Assembly (NCBI RefSeq): GCF_030272615.1
Contig: NC_081410.1
Location: 142,323,349-142,387,348, forward strand
Length of the DNA: 64,000 nucleotides
Source: Cryptomeria japonica
Lineage: Eukaryota > Streptophyta > Pinopsida > Cupressales > Cupressaceae
Direction: 5' to 3'
How positions within the stretch are numbered: position 1 is the stretch's first letter; each line of letters begins with the position of its first letter. Positions 44,591 through 55,891 of this stretch are shown here, one piece after another. The notes beneath the pieces are model-generated. The model was not told the DNA's origin and did not search any database. It saw nothing but the letters and a program-made list of their open reading frames with translations. A program made the position numbers and the translations under genes.

Positions 44591-45200
44591 TCCTCCTACA
44601 AGAAGACACATTTTTCCAAATTGATCTTCAACTGCTCTTCATTCAACCTTTTCAACACCAAATCCAAATGTATTAGATGTTTATCTCTATTCTTGCTAAA
44701 AAGCAGGATATCATCTAAGTATACAACAACAAAATGATTGATAAAGGGTTTCAAGGCTTCATTCATGAGTCTCATGAATTTATAAGGAGCATTTGCAAGG
44801 CCAATGGCATAACCAACCACTCATAAAGTCCTTCATTTGTTTTGAAGGTTGTCTTCCACTCATCTCCCTCTCTTATCCTGATTTGATGGTAGCTGCTCTT
44901 CAAATCCACCTTGGAATAGTACTTGGCTCCTCCTAGAAAGTCCATCAAGTCTTCTATCTGAGGTATAGGGAACCTATACCTGATTGTGATCTTGTTTATG
45001 GCTCTTGAATCCATACATAATGTCCATGCACCTTCTTTCTTTGGGGCCAATACTGCAGGGACCACACAAGGGCTAGTGCTCTTCATTGTGAACCCTTTCT
45101 CTAGCAACTCATGTACTTGCCTTGCAAGTTCTTCATTCTGATCATGGGTCAACTTGTATGTTGCTTTGTTGGGAAATGTAGAGCCTGGTATGAGGTCAAT
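44591..45200 (-). pseudogene. Element C reverse transcriptase
   Basis: Motifs in order on the minus strand are [49 protein letters not shown] and EWLVMP. After a frame change near 44800 come [18 protein letters not shown] (catalytic YLDD at about 44710-44722) and [14 protein letters not shown] and YLDD are typical of chromoviruses. A stop at about 44594 separates it from RNase H. Confidence 0.88.
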
Positions 45201-45341
45201 GCAGTGACTTACATCTCTGAAAGGTGGTAGGGTCTATGGTTTGCTTCCTGCAACTACACCCTTGTATCTTTCCAACGACTCTTTCACCTCTCTAGGACCT
45301 GCATTCCTTTCTTGCACCTTGTCTTCTTCTTTCTTCCTCAC

Positions 45342-45893
45342 TTACTCTCTTGGCTTCACCACTATGGAAAAGCATGGGTTGTCCTTCTCTTTGATTGTCT
45401 GCATAAACTCCTCCTTACCTACTAACATGACACTAGTCACAACATGATTATCTTTACCATCATCCGGTAGTGGGGTCATAGTGTATTGCACACCATCTTT
45501 GGTTAACTTGTAGACATTTTTCTTCCCATCATGCTTTGAGTCTACATCATATTGCCATGACCTCCCGAGGAGAAAATGACAATCATCCATCTCTGCAACA
45601 TCACACAAAATCTGGTCTCTATATTCACCTATCTGAAAGTCCACCCAAACTTGTTCACTTACCAAGGCTTGCTGCTCTTTGCTCAACCAACAAACCTTTT
45701 AGGGATAAGGGTGAGGGAGTTTCTTCAATCCAAGTTTGCTGACCATCTTTGTTGAAGCAAGATTATCAGTTGACCCTGAGTCCACAATGACTCTGCATAC
45801 CTCTCCACTCACCTTGCAAGTAGTTCTAAACAATGCCTTCCTCTGTGGTGGCTCCTTGGTGGTTGGTACCTTCAAGAGGGTCCTTTTGAACAT
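45342..45893 (-). pseudogene. Element C protease region
   Basis: On the minus strand CRVIVDSGSTDNLAS carries an intact D-S-G active site at about 45790. CHFLLGRSWQYDVDS near 45570-45540 is the typical second conserved block. One stop at about 45699 interrupts it. It would cleave the gag-pol polyprotein. Confidence 0.82.
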
Positions 45894-45939
45894 TAGTCAC
45901 TCCCCTTTCTCTAGATCTGCATGCCTTGAATATGAGTTC

Positions 45940-47033
45940 ACACTTTGGGTGTCTTCCTCTTGTGCCAAATGAACTCTTCTTTCTCCACCTTGACTATTAG
46001 AACCTTTCTTTTCCGGACATCTGAATGATTGGTGGCCAACTTGATTACATGTGAAACATCTTTCGGTGAACATATTGATTCCTCTACCTCCAAATCTACC
46101 TCAGCCATTTTGTCTTCTTCCTCTGAAACTACCCCTATGGCTTGGTTCTCCTTCTGATTCCCGATTACTTGACTCTCCTTGTGGTCCAGGAGATGTTCCT
46201 CTTCCACCAAATCTACCCATTCCTTTGAAGTTTCCTCCTCTTCCTCTACCTTGTTGGTCTCCCTTTCTTTTGAACTTTTCTTCAATTCTTAATTCCATTT
46301 GATAACATTTATGAATTGTCTCAGGATTGAAGAGACTTAGTTCATCTTGAATGGCATACTTGAGGCCATTCATGTATCTTGCCAACTTTTGGTTCTCACT
46401 CTCTGGCACCTTTGCTCCTAGGGACAGTTTATGAAACTCCTCTTTGTATCCACTCACATCCAAATCCCTTTGTCTTAGGTTGTACAAATTCTTGTGCATT
46501 GTCACTTCACAATCCTCATGTACAAATTGCTTTTTCACCTCTGTAACCATCCTCTTCCATGATGAGATGGGGTTCTTCCCTTCTTATACTCTCTCATTTT
46601 GTAAGAAGTTCCACTAACTAAGGGCAGATCCCTTCATCCTAGACTTAGCAGTCTTCACCTTCTGGTTCTCAGGCACATCTTCACACTCAAAGTGGTTCTT
46701 TAAGGCCTCCAACGAATCCATGACTTCCTTTGGGTTCATTTTCCCAATGAATATAGGTAGGCTTGCTTTGTTGTCTCTGCTACCTACTCTCTCAAGGGCC
46801 TTGAGAAAACCTCTTTGATCTGCAGGTATCCTCTCTCTTGCTTGCAAAAGGGCATCTCCATCATTCCCTTCTTCTTCTTCATCATATTCTCCTTCCTTCT
46901 TGTCCATATTACCCTTCAACTTATCCGATTATTTTCTCATCTCTTTATTTGCTGCTACCTGCTCTCTTACCACCTTGGCCAATTCAATGTTGGTCATCCT
47001 TCTCCCATCAATGGTGTCTTCTTCATCTAACAT
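45940..47033 (-). pseudogene. Element C gag
   Basis: A start at 47033 (MLDEEDTIDGRRMTNIELAK) lies about 40 bases after the PBS. It is followed by an acidic N-terminal part, the gag domain (LPIFIGKMNPKEVMDSLEAL, KKQFVHEDCEVTMHKNLYNL, YMNGLKYAIQDEL) and an Arg/Gly-rich stretch. A CCHC knuckle CFTCNQVGHQSFRC is at about 46050-46010. A stop at 46932 and others near 46610-46550 break the frame. Confidence 0.85.
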
Positions 47034-47071
47034 CTTGTCAACCTTCTTCTTCCACCCTCAAGAACCTTCTT

Positions 47072-47084
47072 GGCTCTGATACCA
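47072..47084 (-). other. Primer binding site of element C (initiator tRNA-Met type)
   Basis: On the minus strand TGGTATCAGAGCC lies two bases after the LTR end CTGCATCA. This is the well-known plant retrotransposon PBS complementary to initiator tRNA-Met. Confidence 0.92.
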
Positions 47085-47086
47085 CC

Positions 47087-48429
47087 TGATGCAGAGTGGG
47101 CAACTAGAAGGTTAGAAGACCCAAAATCACCCCTCTATGCCTAATCCAAGGCCTAATACAACCCCACAACTAGGGTTCTACACACACTAATGACAATCCA
47201 CCACCAATTACACTTCCTAGGAAGGTTTTGGAGTGTTTCAAACCTAGTAAAACTCACCCTAACCTTCCAATAAAGTTTGGAACTCTGCTTTGTGCACCCG
47301 GGTCAAGAAACCTCTATTTAGGCCTAGTTTTAGTAGCCTTGCCACACCGGTATTTTTGACGTGGTTCAAAATTCTTCCAAAACACCCTTTGGATAGTTTC
47401 TAGATTTGAGTACCCTTTTTGGGCTTACACCCAACACCAAGAGTCTGAGGTTTGACTCTACACCAGCACCCCTAAGCACCTACTGAGGACACAGATCTAA
47501 TATGCCTAATTAGACTTGGTTTCCAAAGCAACTACTTGAGGATGGGTTTGCAGAACTAGACTCAACACTTGGACATGTTCCCCTGTCCTCTAATGGGCTA
47601 AATCAACCATCAAATAAGTATCCATATACTCCCTTGGTGAATTTTTTCTCTTTCCTCCTTGTAGTCTAGACTAAACATAATATCTTGTTTAGCCTAGGGC
47701 TTGGTGGTAACCACACCAACCCTCACTTCGTGATTCCACCCTTTTGGAATCTCAATGTACACTCCCATAACTTTCATTTTACAAAAGTCGATGGAATTAA
47801 ACCATGGATTTTACAAGTTAGGGCCACATCTTAAGTGAAACCCTATGAACCAAGGTTTGTATGACTATTTTCAATAAACAGACCACTATTTGCTCCAAAC
47901 TATGCCAAATGGAGTTAGATCACCTGCATTAGAACCTGGACTCATGTCGCAATACAACCACTTCAAAGTTTCATTCTACCAAATATTCACACCCATCATC
48001 CAACCTCAACATGGATGATCTTAGAGGCATAAATAGGCCTTCCCCCAATGGATATAATAGTTTTCAAATGGTTATGGTTGTTGGAACCTCTTTTCCAGAA
48101 CCAGTGGAAATGTTGCTTAGCAACTTTTTACAATTTTGCACATTTGACACTTTTGATGTGCCAAAGTCCCCAATGGACTTTGTAGACCTATCCTAGGCCT
48201 AAAACTACTCAAATCAACCTATCAACATACATCCTACACTTCATGAACCCCATGGCCTAATATGGTCTCTAGGTTTATAAATGACCTTAGAGCCAATTTT
48301 CCTTACAAATGGGTTCCTTATTACATCAAGAGGATTCAAACTGATCCAACACACCAACCTAGGATCTAAGATATATCTAGCACTCAAACAATAAATGAAA
48401 CGAAGAGGGTTCACTGCACCAACATCCTA
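47087..48429 (-). repeat. 5' LTR of element C
   Basis: It is 1343 bp, starts TGATGCAGAG on the plus strand and aligns with both halves of the T1-interrupted copy. It is followed by GCATT, which repeats the bases before 24720. Confidence 0.87.
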
Positions 48430-49650
48430 GCATTGTTTATGATCTTTACGCAATCATTGACCCATGCCTCCTCCAAGCTTGTGGATGCAGACATTACTGC
48501 TGCTTCGTCCCTCACACTCGCTGCTGGTGAGGTTCTTGGTGAAGCCCTTGCAATGGTCCCTCTCTGAGATTGTCCTCCTTCTCCCTATGATCTAGATTGG
48601 GAGGACGATGATCTCCTAAGGGATAACCTTTATAATATTTTTCTCTCCATCTTTTTGCAGGTGAGCTTGATTGTGTTCCCTAGTGCTTTCTTTCTATGTT
48701 CGTTCCCTCTCAGAGGGCCCAGGTTGCTGTGTAGGTGCTTGGATACATGAGGTTGACTGTCTTTCTCTGTTGTGATTTCCTATAGGACTTGGGTTACTCT
48801 ATAGGCGCTCAGATACATGATATTTTTCTATCTTGCACCTTCTTCTATTTGTTTCTCTACTTCTTCTCTTTGTTGTATCTTGCATTGTGATATTTGGGAA
48901 CGATGCAAAGCGTTGGGGGCATCTTTTGCCTTCTACCATGTTGAACCAAATCATTTTATTTTATCTTTGTCTTCATGTGCTCTTCTTCAAATCCAAGAAC
49001 TTTGGTACTATGACGATATACCCATCTCACAACTGCATTACATATTTTTCTCACTGTTATGGGTTCTAATGCCAAACTATCAGATCCCCCTATCCTCTTG
49101 CATTCATCATTGATGTTGTGGACATTTATGTGTCACAAGATAATAGTGGCATTTCATTGAAAACATCTTGTTATGTTGATGTTACACAATTTCTCTTGTC
49201 CTTAGAATAACATGCCTTTCATGCATATCATTCTAATGGGGGGCCATCATATTTGCATTTATGATTCAGCTTCCTGCTTTAATGCTTCTTGTCGATCACT
49301 TTTCATGCCTTCCTAAGTAGGGGTCAAACCACTAGATCTTTGTCTTTATCATATTTGCCTAGATGGGGGCCAAACCATTTGATTTGTCTCTTTTATTTGC
49401 CTTTGTAGGGTTCAATATACAACTTATTAAATGTATCTTTGATCGCCCAATCACATGGCTATCTAGCGTATAGCTACCCATGTCGGAAAAATCTCACCCT
49501 ATCATATGGTTATTCATATTAGCATGATCTCAAAAATATCATTTCCTTATTGTATGGCTATCTAGCACAACACACTTTTCTATCCATACTGATGCATCTC
49601 ATATCACAGTGGTCGCTTATGTTGTATCTTTTCATAATAAGGGGCTTTCT
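48430..49650 (+). other. Element B sequence after the C insertion
   Basis: The Pro/Ser ORF frame seems to resume at 48430 and run on, with shifts (ASSKLVDADITAASSL), to about 48570. From there AT-rich, frame-poor sequence follows with repeated phrases (GGCGCTCAGATACATGA / GGTGCTTGGATACATGA, GGGGGCCA). It resembles a 3' noncoding region. Confidence 0.4.
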
Positions 49651-52045
49651 GGTGTAGGAGCACCTAGTTGAGCAAAACTCCCATTTTTGAGTATTTAATG
49701 CTTTCATGTTTGTAATGTATTGTGTCAAGTTTATAATGTTGTTTTATGTTGTTTTGTGTCTTTTTTAGTGGTTTTGATCTCATTTTGGGCTCAAGAGGTC
49801 AAGTTTTGCCTTTCAGGCTTTGAGTTGACAATTTTTGGCAAAAATGTGCAAAATTGCCAAAAAGGTCTTCTAATGCTTTCCAAAGCATTGAAACATGTTT
49901 GATAAGTGTTTTTAAGCATGTATAAGGTGTTTAGACAAGTTGATAAAGTTAGATTGTCAAAAATGTCTTTTGGACCAAGAAATGTTGTCATTTGGGCTTG
50001 TAAAAGTTGTCATTTTTTTACTTTTCTTGCAAAATGAAGTTGTGGAAGCCTCATGTCCATACTGGGATTGATAACTAACTTGTTGGAATATAAAAAGACC
50101 TCTCTTTTTTTTGAGAAAGGTTGGTGATTGTAAGAGCAAGAGATTTCTAATAAAAATTATGAAATTTTGGCTTTTATCACTATTTTTTGCTTCTTTGGAG
50201 TAACAGTCCGTACTGTACCTTTGGAAAGTGTGCGTAGTAGTTGTAAAATTCTCTCCAAGTGATTGTTGTACTGGTTTCCTTTGGCAATTTGTTTGTGCAA
50301 AATTATTTTACTTCTGTGTGCTCACTGCCCTATCAAGGGTTTGAGGTTCCAAAATACCACCACTTGACTAATCCAGGTCTGGGATCCCACAAAATGGATT
50401 TAGACAAGTTGGCACTCATGTATATAGTGTACATATACTTTAATTTATGCCAAAATTTTGTTTGGAAGGAGGACTTGAGTGAATACTAGGAAAGTATTGA
50501 TTACTCGGCTAGTAGCATGATAAAAAACTCAAGATTTGCACCCAAAATAAATTTAGAGTGAACAAATGTATGAGGCAGAGGTCTGGACATATGGCCAAGG
50601 GTGTTGAAGATCACCTTGGTTTGTTGGAGTATCTTGTTCCCATTAAACATTGTCACTTTGTAAACAAAACAGTGAGTTCACTATTTTTGTCAAATTGTAT
50701 TTGTCAAATGCTCATGGAATGCTTCAAAAGCATCATCCAAGCCTTGTAATTGTGAAGGAAATGTAATAGGAAGATTGATTAGTGTTTGGCAGACCTCATT
50801 GAGGTATTTTTCCAGTTCAAACTCCTTGTCATGCAGGACCAAAGATGTAGCAACATATTGACTGGTAAAGGGGCAGTTTTAATAGTGACAATGACATTTC
50901 AGTTGTTTGCCAAGTGTTTGGCATTATGTTTGCAGGGAAGTAGTAGGGGAAGGCTTAATTTTGGTGTAGAAGAAGTTCTAAGCTAGTTTGGAGGCTTGAT
51001 TAGTGGAGATGCAATGACTTCCCAATGTGTTTGGGTTTAAACCCTACCAAACCCTACAAAAGTGCCACAAATAGTGTACAGTCCTCAATCTGCATTAACA
51101 GTGGTCTAAAACATAAAAATCTATGTGCATATACCCCTAATATACCATCCAAATCAAGTTTGAGGGAGGAAATACCCATCGTAGAGCAGGATAAGCAAAA
51201 AAGTGCCAATTACCCCTCCACGGGCTAGTAACCCTTTTGACTGCATAACACACATTTGACTGTTTTTGTCAAAATACATAAACCCAATTATAAGGAGGAG
51301 TTTGGGGCTTATGAAACCTTAGGAGATCATTCCAAAATAGTGAGATAAGTATCATATGGAACCTTGGACAGTGCATAGCCTCAGTTGGAGATTTTGACTT
51401 TTGGTTGGTGTATTGAGTAAGCTAAGGGCTATGAGCCTTAAACTAAGTTGGTTGCCAATTTTGAACAAAACCTTGCCGCCCCTACATGTCCATGTTAGAG
51501 TCTCCTAATGCACTCTAAAACAGAGAGTTGAATGCCAAAAGAACAGGGATTGAGAAAGGTGTAGATGGGTGGAGTGAGAAATTGGAGTAAGTTTGAGCAT
51601 GGGTGTGAGCTTTCACCAAGAAGGGAGGTTGATGGTGAAGACTTGTAGAGAGACCTATCAAGTGTAACTAAACTTGTTATTGCAAACATCAGGAGCAGAC
51701 ACAAACAATACTTTGTTCCCTTTTATGGCCTTTTGACTCAAATTGGCCTTTTTGAGCACTTACCTAGTAACCTCCCTATCACTTTCCTCCAAAGAGAGGT
51801 TCATTTCTGTTATGCTATCTTATCTATCATCCATCTTAGTATATCCTCTATCTTATCATCTGGTGTGTTAGTCTGTAGCTAGCATGTTTGCAATGTATCG
51901 ATTAATGATATCTATTTCAAATCTCAACTTCATCTCGCTGGGGGCAACCTCGTCTGATCAATGAAATTCTGCCTCCTCGTCATGACTCTTTTCTTTATCT
52001 TCCTCTACTTTATCTTCACACCTCTCAATAAATACATTACTTGGT
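49651..52045. other. Unresolved region inside B, possible further insertion
   Basis: A TGTAGGAGCACC phrase at about 49653 and a TATA-like ATATAAAAAGACC at about 50088 hint at an LTR. I found no matching end, target duplication or coding domain. The last part (51720-52045) reads as B's own pre-PPT sequence (CTCGCTGGGGGCAACCTCG). ORFs here have no recognisable motif. Confidence 0.3.
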
Positions 52046-52060
52046 AAAGTGGGGGAAAAA
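52046..52060 (+). other. Polypurine tract of element B
   Basis: AAAGTGGGGGAAAAA directly precedes the 3' LTR start TGTAATATAA. Confidence 0.85.
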
Positions 52061-53218
52061 TGTAATATAAAAAATCAAACCTTATACAATTCAACATGAC
52101 AAATGGCACCTTCCTCCACATCATCGGAGGTCGTGTACTATCGCTTTCATCTTTTTGCCCACCTATATCACTTTGTCAGCTCTAGATTGGAATCTTACCA
52201 ACTCTGTCGACTTGTCATCCTTAGGACATTAGCACAACACGGAGACATCCGTGCAACGTGCTAGAGTCTTGTGAATCTGATAGTTCACAGGTGGTCATTT
52301 GAGCATTACGCCTGCACCTGGAAGGAGTTGTAATGCCTCTGCATGCACCCACCAACATCGGTTTTCCTTCCAGAGCCTATATCTCTCTCTTGTTTGAAGG
52401 CATTTTGGAGGATTCTTTGCCTTCTTGATCATCTTTTTGTAGGTTTAATCTCTTGGCAATCTCCTTGAGCAATATTTACAAGTTTTCATAAGTCCACCAT
52501 TGTTACAAGCTTGGAGAATATACAACACATTCAAAATGTCCTCTTTGAAACTTCATAGGGAATTTATTTCCCCCCCCCCTCTCTCTCTCTCTTCTTCTTC
52601 TTCTTCTAATATCGTATTATGCATTCTCCTTGAATTCCATACTTCGTTCTTCTTTTATTTCCTCTTTATCTTCCTTTTCTTGTCGAATCTACTAGGTTGT
52701 CTGTGGAGATGGAAACAACAAAATAGGGGTCTAACTAAGGTAGAATCCAAAACACAACCCCCAACACTTTCCTTCTTACTTGTGTGCAAGTTTGTAATCA
52801 TGGGGATGTCATCATCTTGTGGGAGGCTCCAATCATGGACTAGTTGTAAGTTTCTTTCATTCTTTTTTCCCACTTCATTTTAGTATTTTGTATTCTATGT
52901 TTTTAGCTTGGTTTGTCATTTATCACGTTAATTTAATAATATCATCACATCTGCCATTTTGTGCGACCTTTGTACCTCATATATACAAGATGACAACACA
53001 CCACGCTGGTGTCCCAGTACTGCGCGCTCGTCATCAGGACAAAGGCTTAGCAAGACCATTCAAGAACCCTGTTTCTTGGTCTTTTTGTCTTATTTTATAT
53101 TTAGTTTTGCATTTGTATCCCCTGACTCACCTTTAGTGCTAGTTTAAGTGAGGTAGCAACCAATAGGTTTGTTCTCTAGGATTTGTCATCTTAGAGGTAA
53201 CAAATTTCCTGCTCTACA
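52061..53218 (+). repeat. 3' LTR of element B
   Basis: It is 1158 bp and the partner of 10285-11444. It is followed by ACTTG, which matches GCTTG before the 5' LTR at four of five bases. Confidence 0.87.
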
Positions 53219-53299
53219 ACTTGATTTTCAAAAATCAATCTTTTTGGAAATATCTCATTAATTTAATTTTTAAATTAAAAAATGGGGTACACATTGTAG
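53219..53299 (+). repeat. Probable fragment of the element D LTR
   Basis: About 80 AT-rich bases lie between B and the T3 remnant. They should continue the sequence interrupted at 10284, if B inserted there. Confidence 0.4.
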
Positions 53300-53589
53300 C
53301 ATTTCCGTTCTTTGTTGAGCTCTTGTGCACACATAAAATCTGAGAGCAAATATATCAAGCAAGATCAATGGAGATAGGAAGAATGGAGATCCAAACCCTA
53401 TTGGACATGTGATGGTATAATCTTTGTGATTTCATTTGATTTGCATTGTCTTAGGTAATCTTCATATGTTATGGTGGATCTTTGTTGTTGTTAGGCTAGG
53501 ATTTTGTGGTTGAATTCATTTAGTCTTTCAATATTGTTAATCCATTTTCACCATATACATTTTCACCATATACATTTTCACCATATACA
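53300..53589 (+). repeat. T3 5' LTR fragment with a triplicated 15-bp end
   Basis: It begins CATTTCCGTTCTTTGTTGAG, matching 59714 onward. The end CCATATACATTTTCA is repeated three times with a 15-base period. It then joins pol at TTTTCAACAC, a phrase also present at the matching T1 pol site (33496). Confidence 0.85.
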
Positions 53590-53591
53590 TT

Positions 53592-55891
53592 TTCAACACT
53601 TGCTACATAAAAACATCAAATTCAAATGGGATGATAACTGTCAACAGGCTTTCCAGATACTCAAAGATTATCTTCTGAATCCACCAGTTCCAGATCAGCC
53701 TTTATTACTATACATATCAGCTACTTCAATAGCACTGGGGGCACTCTTAGCACAACAGGTTGCTGAGGGTAAAGAAAAGGCAGTATACTACATCAGTCAC
53801 ACATTGGTGGGATATGAGCTAAATTTCACACCAATTGAGTGTGCATGTCTCGCTGTGGTCTTTGCTTCATAGAAATTACGACATTACATGCTAACTCATA
53901 AAACTAAGTTGGTTGCAAGGATCGATCCATTGAAATACCTTCTCAATAAAGCAACGCTTACTGGGCGACTAGCCAAATGGGTGATGCTCCTGAGTGAATT
54001 CGACATTGAGTATGTGGACAGAAAAGAAATAAAAGGACAAGCCATCGCAGATCAGTTAGCAGATGCCCCCATGATAGATGATGTTCCTCTAATTTTAGAA
54101 TTTCCAGACGAATCCATCTTAACGGTGTCACATGCAAAGCCATGGCAACTATACTTTGACGACTCATACACACAGCATGGGGTAGGAGCTGGCATCCTCT
54201 TCATAACTCCTCAAGGGGATTCTATACCAAAATTATATCGATTATCATTTCCCTACACTAATAACATAGCAGAATACGAGGCATTAACAACTGGATTATG
54301 AATAGCAGTTCAGTGGAAGATCCAGGAACTTAATGTTTTAGGGGATTCTCAACTTGTAATTCGTCAAGCAACTGATGACTACCAAACAAAGGATGAGAAA
54401 TTAATGCCTTACAAAAGAATGGTGGATGACCTGAAACAACATTTCACGAAGTTAGACTTTGAGCAGATACCAAGAGAGAAGAATCGAGCCATAGATGCCA
54501 TGGCTACAATTGCTTCACTGATTGATCTACCTTCGAATGAGACCCGCTATGAGTTCTTGGTGGATAACCTTTTGGTTCCTTCATATGAAATCACTCCTAC
54601 TGAGATAATATGTGTTGTCGGTCCTGAGTCCCAGTTATATGGTTCCATTTTCACATACCTTCGTGATAATACCTTTCCTCCTGACCTATCCAATAACCAA
54701 CGTTGCACTTTCATTCGCCAATCTTCTTGATATGTCATTTTAGCCGATATCCTATACCGTCGAGGTCTAGATGGCACTCTTCTTAGATGTTTAGAAAGAG
54801 ACGAAGCTCATATTGCATTACGTGAAGTACATGAAGGGATATGTGGTCCACATTCAAGTGGTCCTACCTTAGCCAAGAAACTCATTAGGACTTGATATTA
54901 CTGGCCCAATATGGAAAAAGACTCATATCAGTTTGTCAAGAAATGTAAGCAGTGTCAACTTCATGGAGATCTCATTCATGCGCCAGCGCAAGAACTTCAA
55001 CCAATTGTGACTCCTTGGCCCTTCTGTCAGTGGGGACTCGATCTCATAGGCAAGATTCACCCTCCTTCTTCCAACGGTCATAAATTCATTATCACTGCCA
55101 CAGAGTATTTCACAAAATGGATCGAAGCCGTGCCTCTCATGCAAGTCACTGGAAAACAAATTGCTACATTCACTCTCAAATATATCATTTGTCGATACGG
55201 TATTCCTGTTTCCATTATCACCGATAACGGGTGTCCCTTCAAAAATCAGGATGTTCGTGAACTCTGTGATCACTTCCATATTTCCCATCATTTCTCCACA
55301 CCATATTACCCCCAAGGTAACAGTCAAGCTGAGGCGTCTAATAAAACAATCCTTAAAATCTTAAAAAAGATAGTCGACGACACTGGCCGTAATTGGCATA
55401 TCCAACTTAATCTTGCACTTTGGGCCTACCGCACAAGTGTCCACACACCTACAGGAGCTACACCCTATTCACTTGTCTATGGTGCTGAAGCTATCTTGCC
55501 TATTGAGGTCGAGTTACCCTCTTTACGAGTCTCTTTACAAAACATTATCAGTGATGAAGACTACAAGGTCTCTCGCTTGCAAGAACTTGAACTATTGGAT
55601 GAACGAAGACAAACTGCTTTTAATCATCTCAAGGCTTATCAACAACGAATGAGTCGCAACTACAATCACAAAGTCAAGCCTCACACATTTGAGGTAGGTG
55701 ATTTGGTTCTCAGAGAAAATCCTAAAAATCAGTAAGACAGAGAGAAGAAAGGCAAGTTCGAACCAAATTGGCTTGGTCCTTACATCATTACAACAACATA
55801 TGGATCTGGTGCATATCAGATCTCAACCACAGAGGGTGAACCTTTGGAGGATCCCATCAACAGCATGCACCTTCGCAGGTTTTACACATAG
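53592..55891 (+). pseudogene. T3 pol fragment: RNase H, archaeal-type RNase H, integrase
   Basis: One frame runs throughout. RNase H (LLLYISATSIALGALLAQQ) is at 53700-53990. The second RNase H (WQLYFDDSYTQHGVGAGIL, with its first Asp intact; DNIAEYEAL-type Glu; LGDSQLVI) is at 54140-54560. Integrase (HEGICGPHSSGPTLAKKL, WGLDLIGKIH, IITDNGCPF, YPQGNSQAEASNKTI) has all three catalytic acids. It ends at 55889. Stops lie at 53870, 54299, 54728, about 54893 and 55733; in T1 these codons are CAG, CGG, CGA, AGA and CAA. T3 therefore keeps residues T1 has lost, but is itself broken and lacks RT. Confidence 0.88.

Larger units (their letters stand above)
24720..48429 (-). mobile_element. Element C: chromovirus (Ty3/gypsy with chromodomain), minus strand
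   Basis: LTR copies are 24720-25240 plus 41507-42408 (split by T1) and 47087-48429. On the minus strand the 5' LTR is followed by TGGTATCAGAGCC, the classic initiator-tRNA-Met PBS. The interior 42409-47086 encodes gag, protease, RT, RNase H, integrase and chromodomain in the standard Ty3/gypsy order. A GCATT target duplication lies at 24715-24719 and 48430-48434. The LTR then starts TAGGATGTTGG on the minus strand rather than TG, so the outer boundary is uncertain by about 8 bases. By eye the LTRs differ by roughly 5 percent, plus an indel of about 80 bases. Confidence 0.85.
10285..53218 (+). mobile_element. Element B: Ty3/gypsy gag-protease element carrying several nested insertions
   Basis: LTRs at 10285-11444 and 52061-53218 both start TGTAATATAAAAAATCAAAC and end CTCTACA. 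Flanks are GCTTG and ACTTG (4 of 5 match). The PBS follows the 5' LTR, and the PPT AAAGTGGGGGAAAAA is at 52046-52060. B's own sequence is 10285-12220, 20723-21795, 22605-24719 and 48430-53218, the rest being later insertions. By eye its two LTRs differ at more than 10 percent of positions, making it older than the elements inside it. Gag and retropepsin remnants are visible. No reverse transcriptase, RNase H or integrase motif was found in the remaining B sequence. Confidence 0.8.

Noticed and set aside
49651-50600. A copia-type or solo LTR starting TGTAGGAGCACC
   Set aside because: No matching end, target duplication or second copy was found, so it is left as unresolved.
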